Shown: positions 1 to 8,641 of the stretch, one piece after another | Numbering within the stretch: position 1 is the stretch's first letter | Layout: each line of letters begins with the position of its first letter | DNA from: Lachnospiraceae bacterium | Lineage (GTDB): Bacteria > Bacillota > Clostridia > Lachnospirales > Lachnospiraceae | Direction of reading: 5' to 3' | Assembly: GCA_009774145.1 (NCBI GenBank) | Contig: VSND01000010.1 | Span: forward strand, 31,567 to 95,566 | Length of the DNA stretch: 64,000 bases | The notes under the pieces: model-generated | What the model was told of the DNA's origin: nothing | What the model saw: the letters and a program-made list of their open reading frames with translations, nothing else | Database searches by the model: none | Position numbers and translations under genes: made by a program

Positions 1-551
1 ATCACCATCCGGCTGCCGGCCTCGCCGAATTTTTTGTCCGTCATGATGGATTTTACGCCTTCCCGGGCTTCCTCCAGCGTGTTGCAGATAAGAACGCCTT
101 TTCCAAGCGCCAGCCCGTCCGCCTTCAGAACGATGGGCATGGAAGCCGTCTCCAGATAAGCCAGCGCTCTGTCCGGATCGTCAAAATTCTCATATGCCGC
201 TGTGGGAATCCCGTATTTCTTCATCAGGTCTTTGGAAAACGCCTTGGAACCCTCCAGGATTGCCGCATTTTTCCGCGGTCCGAATACCCGGATACCTTTT
301 GCCTCGAACACATCCACGATGCCGCCCACCAGCGGGTCGTCCATGCCGATGACCGCCAGATCAATCTCTTTTTCCTTTGCAAATGCAGCCAGGCGCTCAA
401 ATTCCATGACGCCGATGTCCACGCATTCTGCACATTCTTCGATTCCTGCATTGCCCGGCGCACAGTAGATTTTGTCCACCTTCGGACTCTGCGCCGCTTT
501 CCATGCGATGGCATGCTCTCTGCCGCCGCCGCCTACGATCAATATCTTCAT
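1..551 (-). CDS. purD: Phosphoribosylamine-glycine ligase, N-terminal part (runs off the window)
   Basis: PurD joins glycine to 5-phosphoribosylamine with ATP to make GAR, step 2 of purine synthesis. Only the first ~183 codons are in the window; the gene continues past base 1. The start ATG at 551 gives MKILIVGGGGREHAIAWK, the typical PurD N-terminus, and further in PIVLKADGLALGKGV matches the start of its ATP-grasp part. It lies 12 nt downstream of purN, as the last visible gene of the purE-purM-purN-purD operon. Nothing unusual is seen in the visible part. Confidence 0.96.
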   Translation of the reverse strand, partial: MKILIVGGGGREHAIAWKAAQSPKVDKIYCAPGNAGIEECAECVDIGVMEFERLAAFAKEKEIDLAVIGMDDPLVGGIVDVFEAKGIRVFGPRKNAAILEGSKAFSKDLMKKYGIPTAAYENFDDPDRALAYLETASMPIVLKADGLALGKGVLICNTLEEAREGVKSIMTDKKFGEAGSRMV

Positions 552-563
552 ACTGTCCTCCAC

Positions 564-1190
564 TTACTGTATCTCCATGACCTTTCCATCGGCCACCCGG
601 ATCTTCCCGTTTGCAATCAGATCGATCGCCTTTGGCATGATCACCCATTCTGCTTCTTCCATCACCCGCTGCTGCAGCGCCTTCGGCGTATCTCCCGGTT
701 GGACTTCCACTGCCTTCTGAAGGATGATCGGGCCGGTATCGGTCCCTTTGTCTACAAAATGCACCGTGGCGCCGGTCACCTTTACCCCCCGCGACAGGAC
801 GCCCTCATGCACCTTCAGTCCGTAATAATCCGTTCCGCAAAAAGAGGGAATCAGCGACGGATGGATATTGATGATCCGGTTCTCGTACCGTTCCACGATC
901 TTTTCCGGAAGAACCACAAGGCACCCGGCCAGAACCACCAGATCCGCTCCTGACCGCTGAAGCGCCGCCAGAAGGGCATCGTGGAAGGCTTCCCGGTCCT
1001 CATAGTCTTTCGGCGTGATGCAGCATGCGGGGACTCCCGCCTTTTTTGCCCGTTCCAGCGCATACGCATTCCGGTTGTTGCTGATCACCGTCTCAATCTT
1101 CGCATTGGTGATCCGCCCGTCGTCAATGGCATCCATGATCGCCTGCAGGTTCGTTCCGCCGCCGGATACGAGGACCGCCAGCTTTAACAT
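564..1190 (-). CDS. purN: Phosphoribosylglycinamide formyltransferase
   Basis: PurN transfers a formyl group from 10-formyl-THF to GAR, step 3 of purine synthesis, in the cytosol. The 208-aa protein has the usual length. It opens with LAVLVSGGGTNLQAI and carries NIHPSLIPSF (catalytic Asn and His) and DKGTDTGPIILQ (the catalytic Asp region). The ATG lies inside the end of purM (7-nt overlap), which suggests translational coupling. purD follows 12 nt later. Confidence 0.97.
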   Translation of the reverse strand: MLKLAVLVSGGGTNLQAIMDAIDDGRITNAKIETVISNNRNAYALERAKKAGVPACCITPKDYEDREAFHDALLAALQRSGADLVVLAGCLVVLPEKIVERYENRIINIHPSLIPSFCGTDYYGLKVHEGVLSRGVKVTGATVHFVDKGTDTGPIILQKAVEVQPGDTPKALQQRVMEEAEWVIMPKAIDLIANGKIRVADGKVMEIQ

Positions 1191-2209
1191 AATACGACTC
1201 CTTTTTCTCCCTTTTCGACAATTCCCACCACATAAGGATCTTCGCCGGCGGCCCGAATGGCTTCCATGGCCTTCTCCGTATCCGCCGGATCCACTGCCAG
1301 TACCATGCCAAGCCCCATATTATAGGTATTGTACATCATATCTTCTGCGATGTTTCCGTCTGTCTGCAGCATGCGGAAAATCGGAAGCACCGGGTAGCTG
1401 TCCTTCTTTACCACGGCCCGCACGCCGTCCGGAAGCATCCGCGGAATGTTCTCATAGAACCCTCCTCCGGTGATATGACTGCAGCCCTTGATGGTAACGC
1501 CTGCCTCTTTGACCCCGCGCAGCGCCTTCACATAGATCTTCGTGGGACGAAGCAGCGCTTCCCCAAGCGTGCTGCCAAGACTGTCGTAGTATGTATGCAG
1601 CGCTTCTTCGCTCATCCGGAATACTTTGCGCACCAGAGAAAAACCGTTGCTGTGCACGCCGGAAGACGCGATACCGATCAGGGTGTCTCCCTCTTTGATA
1701 TCCGCTCCGGTAATCAGATCCTTTTCATCCACAATCCCGACGGCAAAACCCGCCAGATCGTATTCATCCTCCGGGTAGAATCCCGGCATCTCCGCGGTCT
1801 CCCCGCCGATTAACGCCGCGCCTGCCTGCCTGCAGCCCTCTGCCACACCGCTTACGATGGTCGCAATCTTCTCCGGATAATTCTTTCCGCATGCGATATA
1901 GTCCAGAAAAAACAGCGGTTCTCCGCCTGCACAGGCAATATCATTGACGCACATCGCCACGCAGTCGATGCCGACGGTATCATGCCGGTCCATCAGAAAT
2001 GCCAGTTTCAGCTTCGTTCCCACACCGTCCGTGCCGGACACCAGCGTCGGTTTTTCCATATTCTTGAAAGCACTCATGGAAAATGCTCCCGAAAAACCGC
2101 CCAGGCCTCCCAGTACTTCCGGCCGCATGGTCGCTTTTACATGCTCCTTCATCAGTTCCACCGATCTGTAACCGGCCTCAATGTCAACACCTGCGTTCTT
2201 ATAATCCAT
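1184..2209 (-). CDS. purM: Phosphoribosylformylglycinamidine cyclo-ligase (AIR synthetase)
   Basis: PurM closes the imidazole ring of FGAM with ATP to give AIR, the substrate that PurE then acts on. The 341-aa length is normal. It begins MDYKNAGVDIEAGYRSVEL and contains GTDGVGTKLKLAF, the AEMPGFY segment and HITGGGFYENIPRMLP, all standard PurM motifs. It follows purE after a 128-bp gap in which I see no gene, and it overlaps purN by 7 nt. Confidence 0.97.
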   Translation of the reverse strand: MDYKNAGVDIEAGYRSVELMKEHVKATMRPEVLGGLGGFSGAFSMSAFKNMEKPTLVSGTDGVGTKLKLAFLMDRHDTVGIDCVAMCVNDIACAGGEPLFFLDYIACGKNYPEKIATIVSGVAEGCRQAGAALIGGETAEMPGFYPEDEYDLAGFAVGIVDEKDLITGADIKEGDTLIGIASSGVHSNGFSLVRKVFRMSEEALHTYYDSLGSTLGEALLRPTKIYVKALRGVKEAGVTIKGCSHITGGGFYENIPRMLPDGVRAVVKKDSYPVLPIFRMLQTDGNIAEDMMYNTYNMGLGMVLAVDPADTEKAMEAIRAAGEDPYVVGIVEKGEKGVVLC

Positions 2210-2337
2210 CTGCTATCCTCCTGTCAGAGTCCTGCACCTGCCGTTCACAATCTCCCGGATCCGTAAAAGATTCCGAACCGCCCCTGCATCTGCAAAATCC
2301 TTTCGGGCGTCGTCCCGGCAGCTGCTGTTATTATGTT

Positions 2338-2853
2338 TTACCTCATCTGCGCCAGATACGCCTGATATCCCATCTCATCCAGCTTTTTGGCTTTTCCTTC
2401 CACTTCCTGCTTCATCTCTTCCGAACAGGCCTTCAGCCGCTTCAGAAGCTCTGCATCCGACGTTGCCAGGATCTTTGCCGCCAGGATTCCTGCGTTGGCG
2501 CCGCCGTTGATCGCCACCGTTGCCACCGGAATACCGCTGGGCATCTGCACAATGGAATACAGAGAGTCCACGCCGCCCAGATCCGAAGTCTTCATGGGAA
2601 TGCCGATGACCGGCATCGGAAAGATCGCCGCACACATGCCCGGAAGATGCGCCGCCTTGCCTGCTCCTGCGATGATCACTTTGAAGCCTTTTTCTTCCGC
2701 GCCTCTGGCATACTCAAAAAATACATCCGGCTCCCTGTGAGCGGAGATGATCGTCATCTCATAATCCACTCCCAGCTTCTCCAGTACCTCTGCCGCCCTG
2801 CTCATAACCGGAAGATCCGAATCGCTGCCCATCACAATTCCTACTCTTGCCAT
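2338..2853 (-). CDS. purE: N5-carboxyaminoimidazole ribonucleotide mutase
   Basis: PurE moves the carboxyl group of N5-CAIR to give CAIR in purine synthesis. The 171-aa protein has VGIVMGSDSDLPVM and the SAHREPD motif with the catalytic His, as in class I enzymes. The start at 2853 is set by an AAAGGAG box 9 nt upstream; a longer reading frame begins at 2925 but has no such signal. No purK is visible, so CAIR may come from a purK elsewhere. purE is the first gene after a strong promoter. Confidence 0.95.
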   Translation of the reverse strand: MARVGIVMGSDSDLPVMSRAAEVLEKLGVDYEMTIISAHREPDVFFEYARGAEEKGFKVIIAGAGKAAHLPGMCAAIFPMPVIGIPMKTSDLGGVDSLYSIVQMPSGIPVATVAINGGANAGILAAKILATSDAELLKRLKACSEEMKQEVEGKAKKLDEMGYQAYLAQMR

Positions 2854-2944
2854 TTTCAGTCTCCTTTTCTCCAATGGTTTATTATGACATTTTATAAGTG
2901 CTGCTAATAAATAAATCGTGATCATTTATTTTAACTTATGAGTT

Positions 2945-2973
2945 ATCTTACCGTGACTCCTCCGGCTTGTCAA
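2945..2973 (-). promoter_or_regulatory. Sigma-A promoter of the pur operon
   Basis: On the minus strand TTGACA (2973-2968) and TAAGAT (2950-2945) are separated by exactly 17 bp. The leader to purE is about 90 nt and AT-rich. I could not recognise a purine riboswitch in it, so any purine control would have to act through a protein site that I cannot assign. Confidence 0.8.
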
Positions 2974-2983
2974 GACGGAACTG

Positions 2984-5044
2984 TCACGCATCAAAAGGCC
3001 GGTTCAGTTCTTCCGTCCCAGGCAGAACAAATCTTCCGCTTTGAATCAGCAGCGTCCGGCTGCCGTCTTCGTGAACGACTGCGATCTCCTGAAGTTCGTC
3101 ATAGGGAATCGTGATATCTGTGTGACAGTTAAAATATGCCTTCTGGATATCTTCTTTCCGAAGAGCGGAACACTCGTTTTCCTTTGCAATCATCCGCTTG
3201 CCGTCCGGATTGCAGGTTTTTACATCCTCTTCCCAGGAAAAACAGGTATCTCCCACTGCAAAATGCGGCCCCATCTTCTCTGCAATCAGAATCGGCATCC
3301 GGCCTCCGATCCCGTACTTTTCTGCTGCCACATAGGCGGTGGTATTGGTTCCGACGGCAAACTCGCCCAAGGGAAGCGTGTCATGGTGCATCAGTACATT
3401 TTCCCGGATATAACGGCGGTTTTCCTCCTCCTGCTCATAATTTCCGCAGGTATAATCCGTGACCATGCCGTCCCGGAAAGTGAGTTTCAGATCTTTATAA
3501 AACAGCCCGTCCAGATAAACGCCTGTCACATGGAGCACGCCCTCTGTTCCGGCAAGCACCGGCGATGTAAACACCTCTCCCACCGGTATGTTCACATCCG
3601 CCACACAGTTTTCAAAAACCGTCTCTTTTTCGGGTTCCTGAATTCCGGCAAGCATCACCCTGAGATCGGTATGGTTGTCCCCTTTTCCCAGAACGTGAAC
3701 GGATACTCCCGTATCCAGCACATCGATCAGCTTCTGCTGAATCTGCTGCCACGTCCGGTAATCCAGCGTATTGATCTTCACGGTCTCCCGGAAAATCTCC
3801 TCAAACTGCGGACCGATGTCCGGAACCGGAAACGCAATGATCGTAAAACTTCGCTCCTCCCCGGGAATATACTCATTGACGATCTGTCCCGCACGGCTGT
3901 TAAGCGCCACCTGAATCTCCTGCTGCTTTGCATCCAGCTTCAGCGCTTCCGGCTTCGTCTTCGGTGCAAACGGAACCTCTCCGAAGACCTCCATCACCGC
4001 CGGTCCCGCATGCGTATGCGCCAGCTCCCTGTACTGTTCATAAACCGTCCTGAGTACGCCGGCCTTTCGTTCTGCAAACGCCCTGTCCATAAAAAGCGCC
4101 GCATCTCCCTTGTGGTCATAGTCATACTGCTTATTGGGAGAAGAACTGTAATACCCGATCTTACCGTTCTGCTGCCTGTTCACTCTGCCCACAGCCGCCC
4201 GGTATATGATACTCTGAAGCCCCATGGCTTCAAAATTCTTCACCGCCTGACGGATGATCCGTTCAAAGCCCAGACAGTAACGGATGTTGACCGTTTTCTT
4301 CCGGTGCAGCGGCTTTCCCGCCACCTCAAAACCGATCCGGTAGCCTTCCGTGAATACGGAGGCAATCCGGTCAATCTCTTCCTGAGAAAGCCCGGCCAGA
4401 AAACGGCTCATACGGATCTCCGTGTCGCTGACGTACTCTCCGAACTGATACAGATACCGCACATCCTCCAGATCCGCCTCCATAATAATATCCCTTGCAA
4501 AAGACAGGGACGGATCCAGCTGTTCCTGCACCCTTTTCGCCACCATCACATCGCTGTAATCGCTGATAAACCAGTATATATCCGATGCCAGCTGTTCTCT
4601 GGACGGAGCCTCTCCGCCTGTAAATTCACTGTGTATCTGCAGAAAAAGCTCCATGCAGATGAGCATCTCCTCCGTCCGGCGCTCACAGGCATAGACGATC
4701 ATGCCCCGAAGCTCTGCATAGAGAAAGGACAGGATCTGGCCGTATGTATCCGAAAGCTCAGACACGGCATACGCCGGATTGGCATAGCTGGATTCATAAG
4801 CCTCGCCCGTGATATCTCCATAAAGTCTGTCATTCCATGCCTGAAGCTGCCCCAGGGAAGCCGTCTTCAGCCAGCCCGTCTCCGCCTTTTCCAGGGCTTC
4901 CAGCATCAGAAGCACAAACTCTGCCGTCTTTTTAAAACAGGCTCCGGTCTTTCCTTCCACCTCCGGTTCTTCTGCAATCTCTCTGACCCGGTCACTGGCA
5001 AGCCTCCAGCGTTCCATCTGAATCTCTTCCATCTCTTTTGTCAT
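2984..5044 (-). CDS. M29-family aminopeptidase, large form
   Basis: A 686-aa protein whose C-terminal half matches the M29 (aminopeptidase S/T) metallopeptidases: PVGEVFTSP, LPLGEFAVGTNT, EKMGPHFAVGDT and CHTDITI supply the Glu, Glu, His and His-x-Asp residues expected to bind two metal ions. The ~300-residue N-terminal half is helical and not part of the classic ~410-aa enzymes; large forms like this occur in Clostridia. The likely role is cytosolic peptide trimming. The ATG at 5044 overlaps the TGA of the upstream small membrane gene (ATGA), so translation is probably coupled; an in-frame start at 5107 would overlap that gene further. Confidence 0.85.
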   Translation of the reverse strand: MTKEMEEIQMERWRLASDRVREIAEEPEVEGKTGACFKKTAEFVLLMLEALEKAETGWLKTASLGQLQAWNDRLYGDITGEAYESSYANPAYAVSELSDTYGQILSFLYAELRGMIVYACERRTEEMLICMELFLQIHSEFTGGEAPSREQLASDIYWFISDYSDVMVAKRVQEQLDPSLSFARDIIMEADLEDVRYLYQFGEYVSDTEIRMSRFLAGLSQEEIDRIASVFTEGYRIGFEVAGKPLHRKKTVNIRYCLGFERIIRQAVKNFEAMGLQSIIYRAAVGRVNRQQNGKIGYYSSSPNKQYDYDHKGDAALFMDRAFAERKAGVLRTVYEQYRELAHTHAGPAVMEVFGEVPFAPKTKPEALKLDAKQQEIQVALNSRAGQIVNEYIPGEERSFTIIAFPVPDIGPQFEEIFRETVKINTLDYRTWQQIQQKLIDVLDTGVSVHVLGKGDNHTDLRVMLAGIQEPEKETVFENCVADVNIPVGEVFTSPVLAGTEGVLHVTGVYLDGLFYKDLKLTFRDGMVTDYTCGNYEQEEENRRYIRENVLMHHDTLPLGEFAVGTNTTAYVAAEKYGIGGRMPILIAEKMGPHFAVGDTCFSWEEDVKTCNPDGKRMIAKENECSALRKEDIQKAYFNCHTDITIPYDELQEIAVVHEDGSRTLLIQSGRFVLPGTEELNRPFDA

Positions 5045-5355
5045 CCCCCCATTCCCAACAGATAGATGCCGACAAATGCCATCAGCACCAGCCCGTTCAG
5101 CATACATCCCGCATAGGGAAATCCTTTATAAGTATCTTCCTCTCCAAGTGCCCGGACACCATGATACAGTCCCGTCAGTGCCAGAAGCAGCGCCAGTAAT
5201 CCGAGAACCGCAATCGGTTTCCCTGCCTGACCGTATTCCGTATAGGCAGCGCCCACCATCCCTCCTGTCAGGAGCAGGGATATCACGCCGAGAATACTTG
5301 AGCGGATACCGGTGCGGGACTGATTTCTGACCGTAAATTTATATCGTCTCTTCAT
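5041..5355 (-). CDS. Small membrane protein, unknown function
   Basis: A 104-aa protein with a basic N-terminus (MKRRYKFTVRNQSRTGIRSS) followed by about three hydrophobic segments, so it is probably an inner-membrane protein. I do not recognise its function. The start at 5355 is preceded by AAAGGGA and lies inside the end of the VanZ-like gene (17-nt overlap); its stop overlaps the start of the M29 peptidase. The three genes therefore look like one translation-coupled unit. Confidence 0.7.
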   Translation of the reverse strand: MKRRYKFTVRNQSRTGIRSSILGVISLLLTGGMVGAAYTEYGQAGKPIAVLGLLALLLALTGLYHGVRALGEEDTYKGFPYAGCMLNGLVLMAFVGIYLLGMGG

Positions 5356-5812
5356 ATATTCCCTTTTCTTTTTTCCAAAATACAATCCGGTAGACTCCAT
5401 ACCCGATGCAGCCGCCCAGGGTATTAAGGAGCATGTCATCCACATCACAGCTCCCTACCCGGAGAATCAGCTGTGAGACCTCTATGAAAAGCGTCAGTTC
5501 AAAGCTCAGCAGGGCAACCTTCCAAAACCCCATCCTTTTCTTTTGCATCGCCGGAAGAAGGGCGCCGTACGGCACAAAGCCGATCACATTTCCCAGAAGA
5601 TTCCAGAATACCATCCATGGACCGATCTGCCTGCGGTATGCGATATAGCGCCTGATCTCACGAAACGGAACCAGATTATAGCGATAATCTCCCTCCAGCA
5701 TCGTACGTCCCCATTCCTCTGCAAAAAACATCAGATATACCAGAAGCAGAAGATAGAGGCCAAAGAAAACACGGCTTGCCTGCCGGATATATTTTTCTGT
5801 CTCCCTTTTCAC
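5339..5812 (-). CDS. VanZ-family membrane protein
   Basis: A 157-aa protein with four predicted membrane segments. NLVPFREI, WNLLGNVIGFVPYGALLP and the ELTLFIEVSQL / DVDDMLLNTLGG block are typical of the VanZ-like family. The first VanZ was linked to teicoplanin resistance; most relatives have no proven role, and none is claimed here. It is the first gene of the VanZ / small membrane protein / M29 cluster. Confidence 0.85.
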   Translation of the reverse strand: MKRETEKYIRQASRVFFGLYLLLLVYLMFFAEEWGRTMLEGDYRYNLVPFREIRRYIAYRRQIGPWMVFWNLLGNVIGFVPYGALLPAMQKKRMGFWKVALLSFELTLFIEVSQLILRVGSCDVDDMLLNTLGGCIGYGVYRIVFWKKEKGIYEETI

Positions 5813-5831
5813 ATAAAGCTCCTTCTATTAT

Positions 5832-5884
5832 ATAAAAAGCTGCTGTAAACACTGCCCTCTGACCGGACAGTCATCTACAGCAGC
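5832..5884 (-). terminator. Intrinsic terminator of the pyr operon
   Basis: A perfect 9-bp stem, GCTGCTGTA / TACAGCAGC (5839-5847 and 5876-5884), with inner ACTG/CAGT pairing, followed on the minus strand by a TTTTTATA tract. It lies just after the small membrane gene that ends the pyr operon. Confidence 0.85.
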
Positions 5885-5894
5885 CATCGTCCTG

Positions 5895-6050
5895 TCAGAA
5901 CATCAGGTCAGATTTTCCTTTCAGCAGACGGGCCCCGTTGATGATCATCAGGATCCCCGTCACAATACCGGTCACCAGCACAATGATGCCGATGGCCAGA
6001 TCTCCGGCTCCCACATTTGCCATGGTCTTGTAGGTTTTCTCATTATTCAT
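5895..6050 (-). CDS. Small single-pass membrane protein after pyrE
   Basis: A 51-aa protein, MNNEKTYKTMANVGAGDLA then a hydrophobic stretch of ~22 residues and the tail RLLKGKSDLMF. A GGAGG box 8 nt upstream marks the start at 6050, and it overlaps the end of pyrE by 8 nt. I do not recognise a family. Its fixed place at the end of the pyr operon before the terminator suggests it is a real gene, but gives no function. Confidence 0.7.
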   Translation of the reverse strand: MNNEKTYKTMANVGAGDLAIGIIVLVTGIVTGILMIINGARLLKGKSDLMF

Positions 6051-6738
6051 GTACATATCCTCCCTGTCGTACCCCATACTGTTCATAGTATGCGTCAATC
6101 GCTGTCTTTAATGCATCATCAATGATAACTTTTCCCTTATACGGGCGGTTATACAGGTGCTCCACCACCTCCGCCATGGTCACGATCGCCGTCGTCTGAA
6201 GACCGTAGACCTCCTGAATCTCCTGCAGCGCGCTTTTTTCGCCCTGTCCTCTCTCCATGCGGTCCACGGACACCACAAGGCCTACAGGATGCACTTCTCC
6301 CTGCGCCCGGATGATCGGAAGCGTCTCCTGGATCGAAGTTCCCGCCGTCGTCACATCCTCGATGATAACGACCCGGTCCCCGTCACCCATGGGGCTTCCC
6401 AGCAGGATACCCCGGTCCCCATGATCCTTGACTTCTTTTCGGTTGGAACAGTAGCGGATATCCCTGCCGTACTGTTCGCTGATGGCGATCGTCGCCGCAA
6501 CCGTCAGCGGGATCCCCTTATATGCCGGACCAAACAGGACGTCAAAATCCAGTCCGAAATGATCGTGGATCGCCTTTGCGTAATATTCCCCCAGCTTCCG
6601 AAGCTGCGCCCCGGTACGGTAAAATCCGGTATTTACAAAAAACGGAGTCTTTCTGCCGCTCTTTGTCACGAAATCTCCGAACTTCAGAACCTGGCAGTCG
6701 ATCATAAATTCAATAAATTCCTGCTTGTACTGTTCCAT
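6043..6738 (-). CDS. pyrE: Orotate phosphoribosyltransferase
   Basis: PyrE condenses orotate with PRPP to give OMP, the fifth step of UMP synthesis. The 231-aa protein has FVTKSGRKTPFFVNTG near the N-terminus and the PRPP-binding loop VVIIEDVTTAGTS in the middle. The Lys-rich substrate loop region lies around YCSNRKEVKDHGDRG. It is the last enzyme gene of the pyrF-pyrK-pyrD-pyrE operon, separated from pyrD by a 215-bp gap that holds a long hairpin. Confidence 0.96.
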   Translation of the reverse strand: MEQYKQEFIEFMIDCQVLKFGDFVTKSGRKTPFFVNTGFYRTGAQLRKLGEYYAKAIHDHFGLDFDVLFGPAYKGIPLTVAATIAISEQYGRDIRYCSNRKEVKDHGDRGILLGSPMGDGDRVVIIEDVTTAGTSIQETLPIIRAQGEVHPVGLVVSVDRMERGQGEKSALQEIQEVYGLQTTAIVTMAEVVEHLYNRPYKGKVIIDDALKTAIDAYYEQYGVRQGGYVHE

Positions 6739-6838
6739 CTATCTCATAACCTCCATCCACTTTGTTCAGGATCATTGTAAATTTCCTCCATCTTACCATA
6801 GATAAAGAACATTTTCAACGCAGGATTTTCAGCAGAAA

Positions 6839-6938
6839 GGGGCTTTTGCAATACAGAACTCTGCCTGTGCCCTGTGTCTGCTCCAATCCGCACAGCGTTT
6901 CAGGACGCACCATCCGCATTCTGTTTTGCAAAAGCCCC
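6839..6938. repeat. Long inverted repeat between pyrD and pyrE
   Basis: Arms GGGGCTTTTGCAATACAGAA (6839-6858) and its complement (6919-6938) match in 19 of 20 positions, with a 60-nt interior. On the minus strand the stem is followed by CCCCTTTCTG, a poor U-tract, so it is only a weak terminator candidate. Its interior contains GCCCTGTGTCTG, a 12-mer also found in each unit of the tandem repeat at 8.6 kb, so the two elements may be related. It could instead act as an mRNA stability or processing element between pyrD and pyrE. Confidence 0.7.
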
Positions 6939-6953
6939 TCCGTACCAGAACCT

Positions 6954-7856
6954 CTATCGGACCGCGCCGATCAGCTCCCGGATATCCTCCACCTGATACT
7001 GCCGCATATAGGCTTCGATCCCTTCCGCCACCTTCTTTGCCGCATATGGATCTGCAAAATTCGCCGTTCCCACCGATACGGCCGTGGCGCCCGCCAGGAT
7101 AAATTCCACGGCGTCCTCCCCGGTGCAGATGCCCCCCATGCCGATGATCGGGAGCTTTACCGCCTGCGCCACCTGATACACCATACGGACCGCCACCGGC
7201 TTAACCGCAGGGCCGGACATGCCGCCTGTCTTATTGGCAATGGCAAAAGTTCTTCTGTGGATATCGATCTTCATGCCTGTGATCGTATTGATCAGAGAGA
7301 GTACATCCGCCCCTGCGGCCTCTGCCGCTCTTGCCATCTCCGTGATGTCCGTCACATTGGGACTCAGCTTCATGATCACCGGCTGACGGGCATGCTTTCT
7401 GACTTCCCGGGTAATAGCCTCCAGCGCCTTTGGATCCTGCCCAAAGGCAATGCCGCCCTCTTTGACATTGGGGCAGGACACATTGATCTCCAGCAGATCC
7501 ACCGGCTCTGAAGCCAGACGTTCTGTCACTGCGCAGTAGTCTTCCACCGTTTTTCCGCATACATTTACAATAATCTTTGTATTGTATTTCTTTAAAAACG
7601 GAAGGTCCCGCTCTATAAAGACATCAATCCCAGGATTCTGAAGCCCGATGGCATTGAGCATGCCGCACTTTGTCTCCGCAATGCGCGGCGTGGGATTGCC
7701 CGGCCAGGGAACGCTGGCAACGCCCTTGGTCACTACGGCTCCCAGAACGCCCAGATCGTAAAATTCACTGTATTCCGCGCCGGAGCCGAAGGTCCCGGAG
7801 GCGGTCATGACCGGATTCTTAAGCTCCACGCCCGCAAGTGTTACTTTTGTATTCAT
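6954..7856 (-). CDS. pyrD: Dihydroorotate dehydrogenase, class 1B catalytic subunit
   Basis: PyrD oxidises dihydroorotate to orotate with FMN; class 1B enzymes pass the electrons through PyrK to NAD+. The 300-aa protein has KNPVMTASGTFG at the N-terminus, NVSCPNVKEGG with the active-site Cys, and IIGMGGICTGEDA in the FMN phosphate site. The start ATG shares one base with the pyrK stop (TAATG), so the two subunits are translationally coupled. Confidence 0.96.
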   Translation of the reverse strand: MNTKVTLAGVELKNPVMTASGTFGSGAEYSEFYDLGVLGAVVTKGVASVPWPGNPTPRIAETKCGMLNAIGLQNPGIDVFIERDLPFLKKYNTKIIVNVCGKTVEDYCAVTERLASEPVDLLEINVSCPNVKEGGIAFGQDPKALEAITREVRKHARQPVIMKLSPNVTDITEMARAAEAAGADVLSLINTITGMKIDIHRRTFAIANKTGGMSGPAVKPVAVRMVYQVAQAVKLPIIGMGGICTGEDAVEFILAGATAVSVGTANFADPYAAKKVAEGIEAYMRQYQVEDIRELIGAVR

Positions 7857-8623
7857 TACAGCTCCACCTCCGTACTTAAGAATACCGGACCGTCCTTGCA
7901 CACTCTCTTATTCTGTACATGGGTGTGTCCGTCCACCTCTTTCGACTGGCATATGCAGGCAAGACATGCGCCGATTCCGCACGCCATCCGCTCCTCCATG
8001 GAGAGCCAGCAGGGGATCCCTTTTTCTTCTGCATAAGCCTTGACGGCGCGCAGCATGGGCTTTGGCCCGCACGCATAGATGATGTCCGCCGTCAGACCAT
8101 GCTCCCTGACGGCATCCATGACATTTCCCTTCGTTCCGGCGCTTCCATCCTCCGTCGCCACATAGAGCGTGCCGTTCTCTGACAGCTCGTCCGTCAGAAA
8201 CTGCTCATCCCGATAGCCGGCGATCACCTGAACTTCCAGATTCAGTTCTCTGGCAAGCTGTACCATGGGCGGAATCCCGATGCCGCCTCCCATGAGAAAT
8301 GCCTTTTTTGCTCCGGTATCCAGAGGAAACCCATTCCCCAACGGGCCAAGTACCTCGATCCGGTCTCCGGATGTCAGACGGGAAAATTCCTCTGTTCCCT
8401 TCCCGACCACCCGGTACACCATACGGATTCGGCCGCCTTCCCGATCGATCTCGCAGATGCTGACAGGACGCGGGAGCATCCGGCTCTCCTCCCGGCTGTA
8501 CAGGGACAGAAACTGCCCCGGCTTCGCCTCCCCGGCGATCTGTTCCGTCCGGATCCACAGGCTGTATATCTCTGACGCAATCTGTTCCTGTTCCATCACT
8601 GTGGCTGATTCTTTGTATTTCAT
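7856..8623 (-). CDS. pyrK: Dihydroorotate dehydrogenase electron transfer subunit
   Basis: PyrK carries FAD and a [2Fe-2S] cluster and links PyrD to NAD+. The 255-aa protein has the flavin-binding LPRPVSI, the NAD-site GGGIGIPPM and the Cys cluster ERMACGIGACLACIC plus a later Cys (RVCKDGPVF). The start at 8623 follows an AGGAG box 9 nt upstream. Reading frames upstream of it run through a tandem repeat and are not part of the gene. Confidence 0.95.
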   Translation of the reverse strand: MKYKESATVMEQEQIASEIYSLWIRTEQIAGEAKPGQFLSLYSREESRMLPRPVSICEIDREGGRIRMVYRVVGKGTEEFSRLTSGDRIEVLGPLGNGFPLDTGAKKAFLMGGGIGIPPMVQLARELNLEVQVIAGYRDEQFLTDELSENGTLYVATEDGSAGTKGNVMDAVREHGLTADIIYACGPKPMLRAVKAYAEEKGIPCWLSMEERMACGIGACLACICQSKEVDGHTHVQNKRVCKDGPVFLSTEVEL

Positions 8624-8641
8624 CTTTTTTCTCCTATTAGA

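Noticed and set aside
2854..2944. Purine riboswitch upstream of purE
   Set aside because: The ~90-nt leader lacks recognisable purine-riboswitch core sequences or a terminator hairpin.
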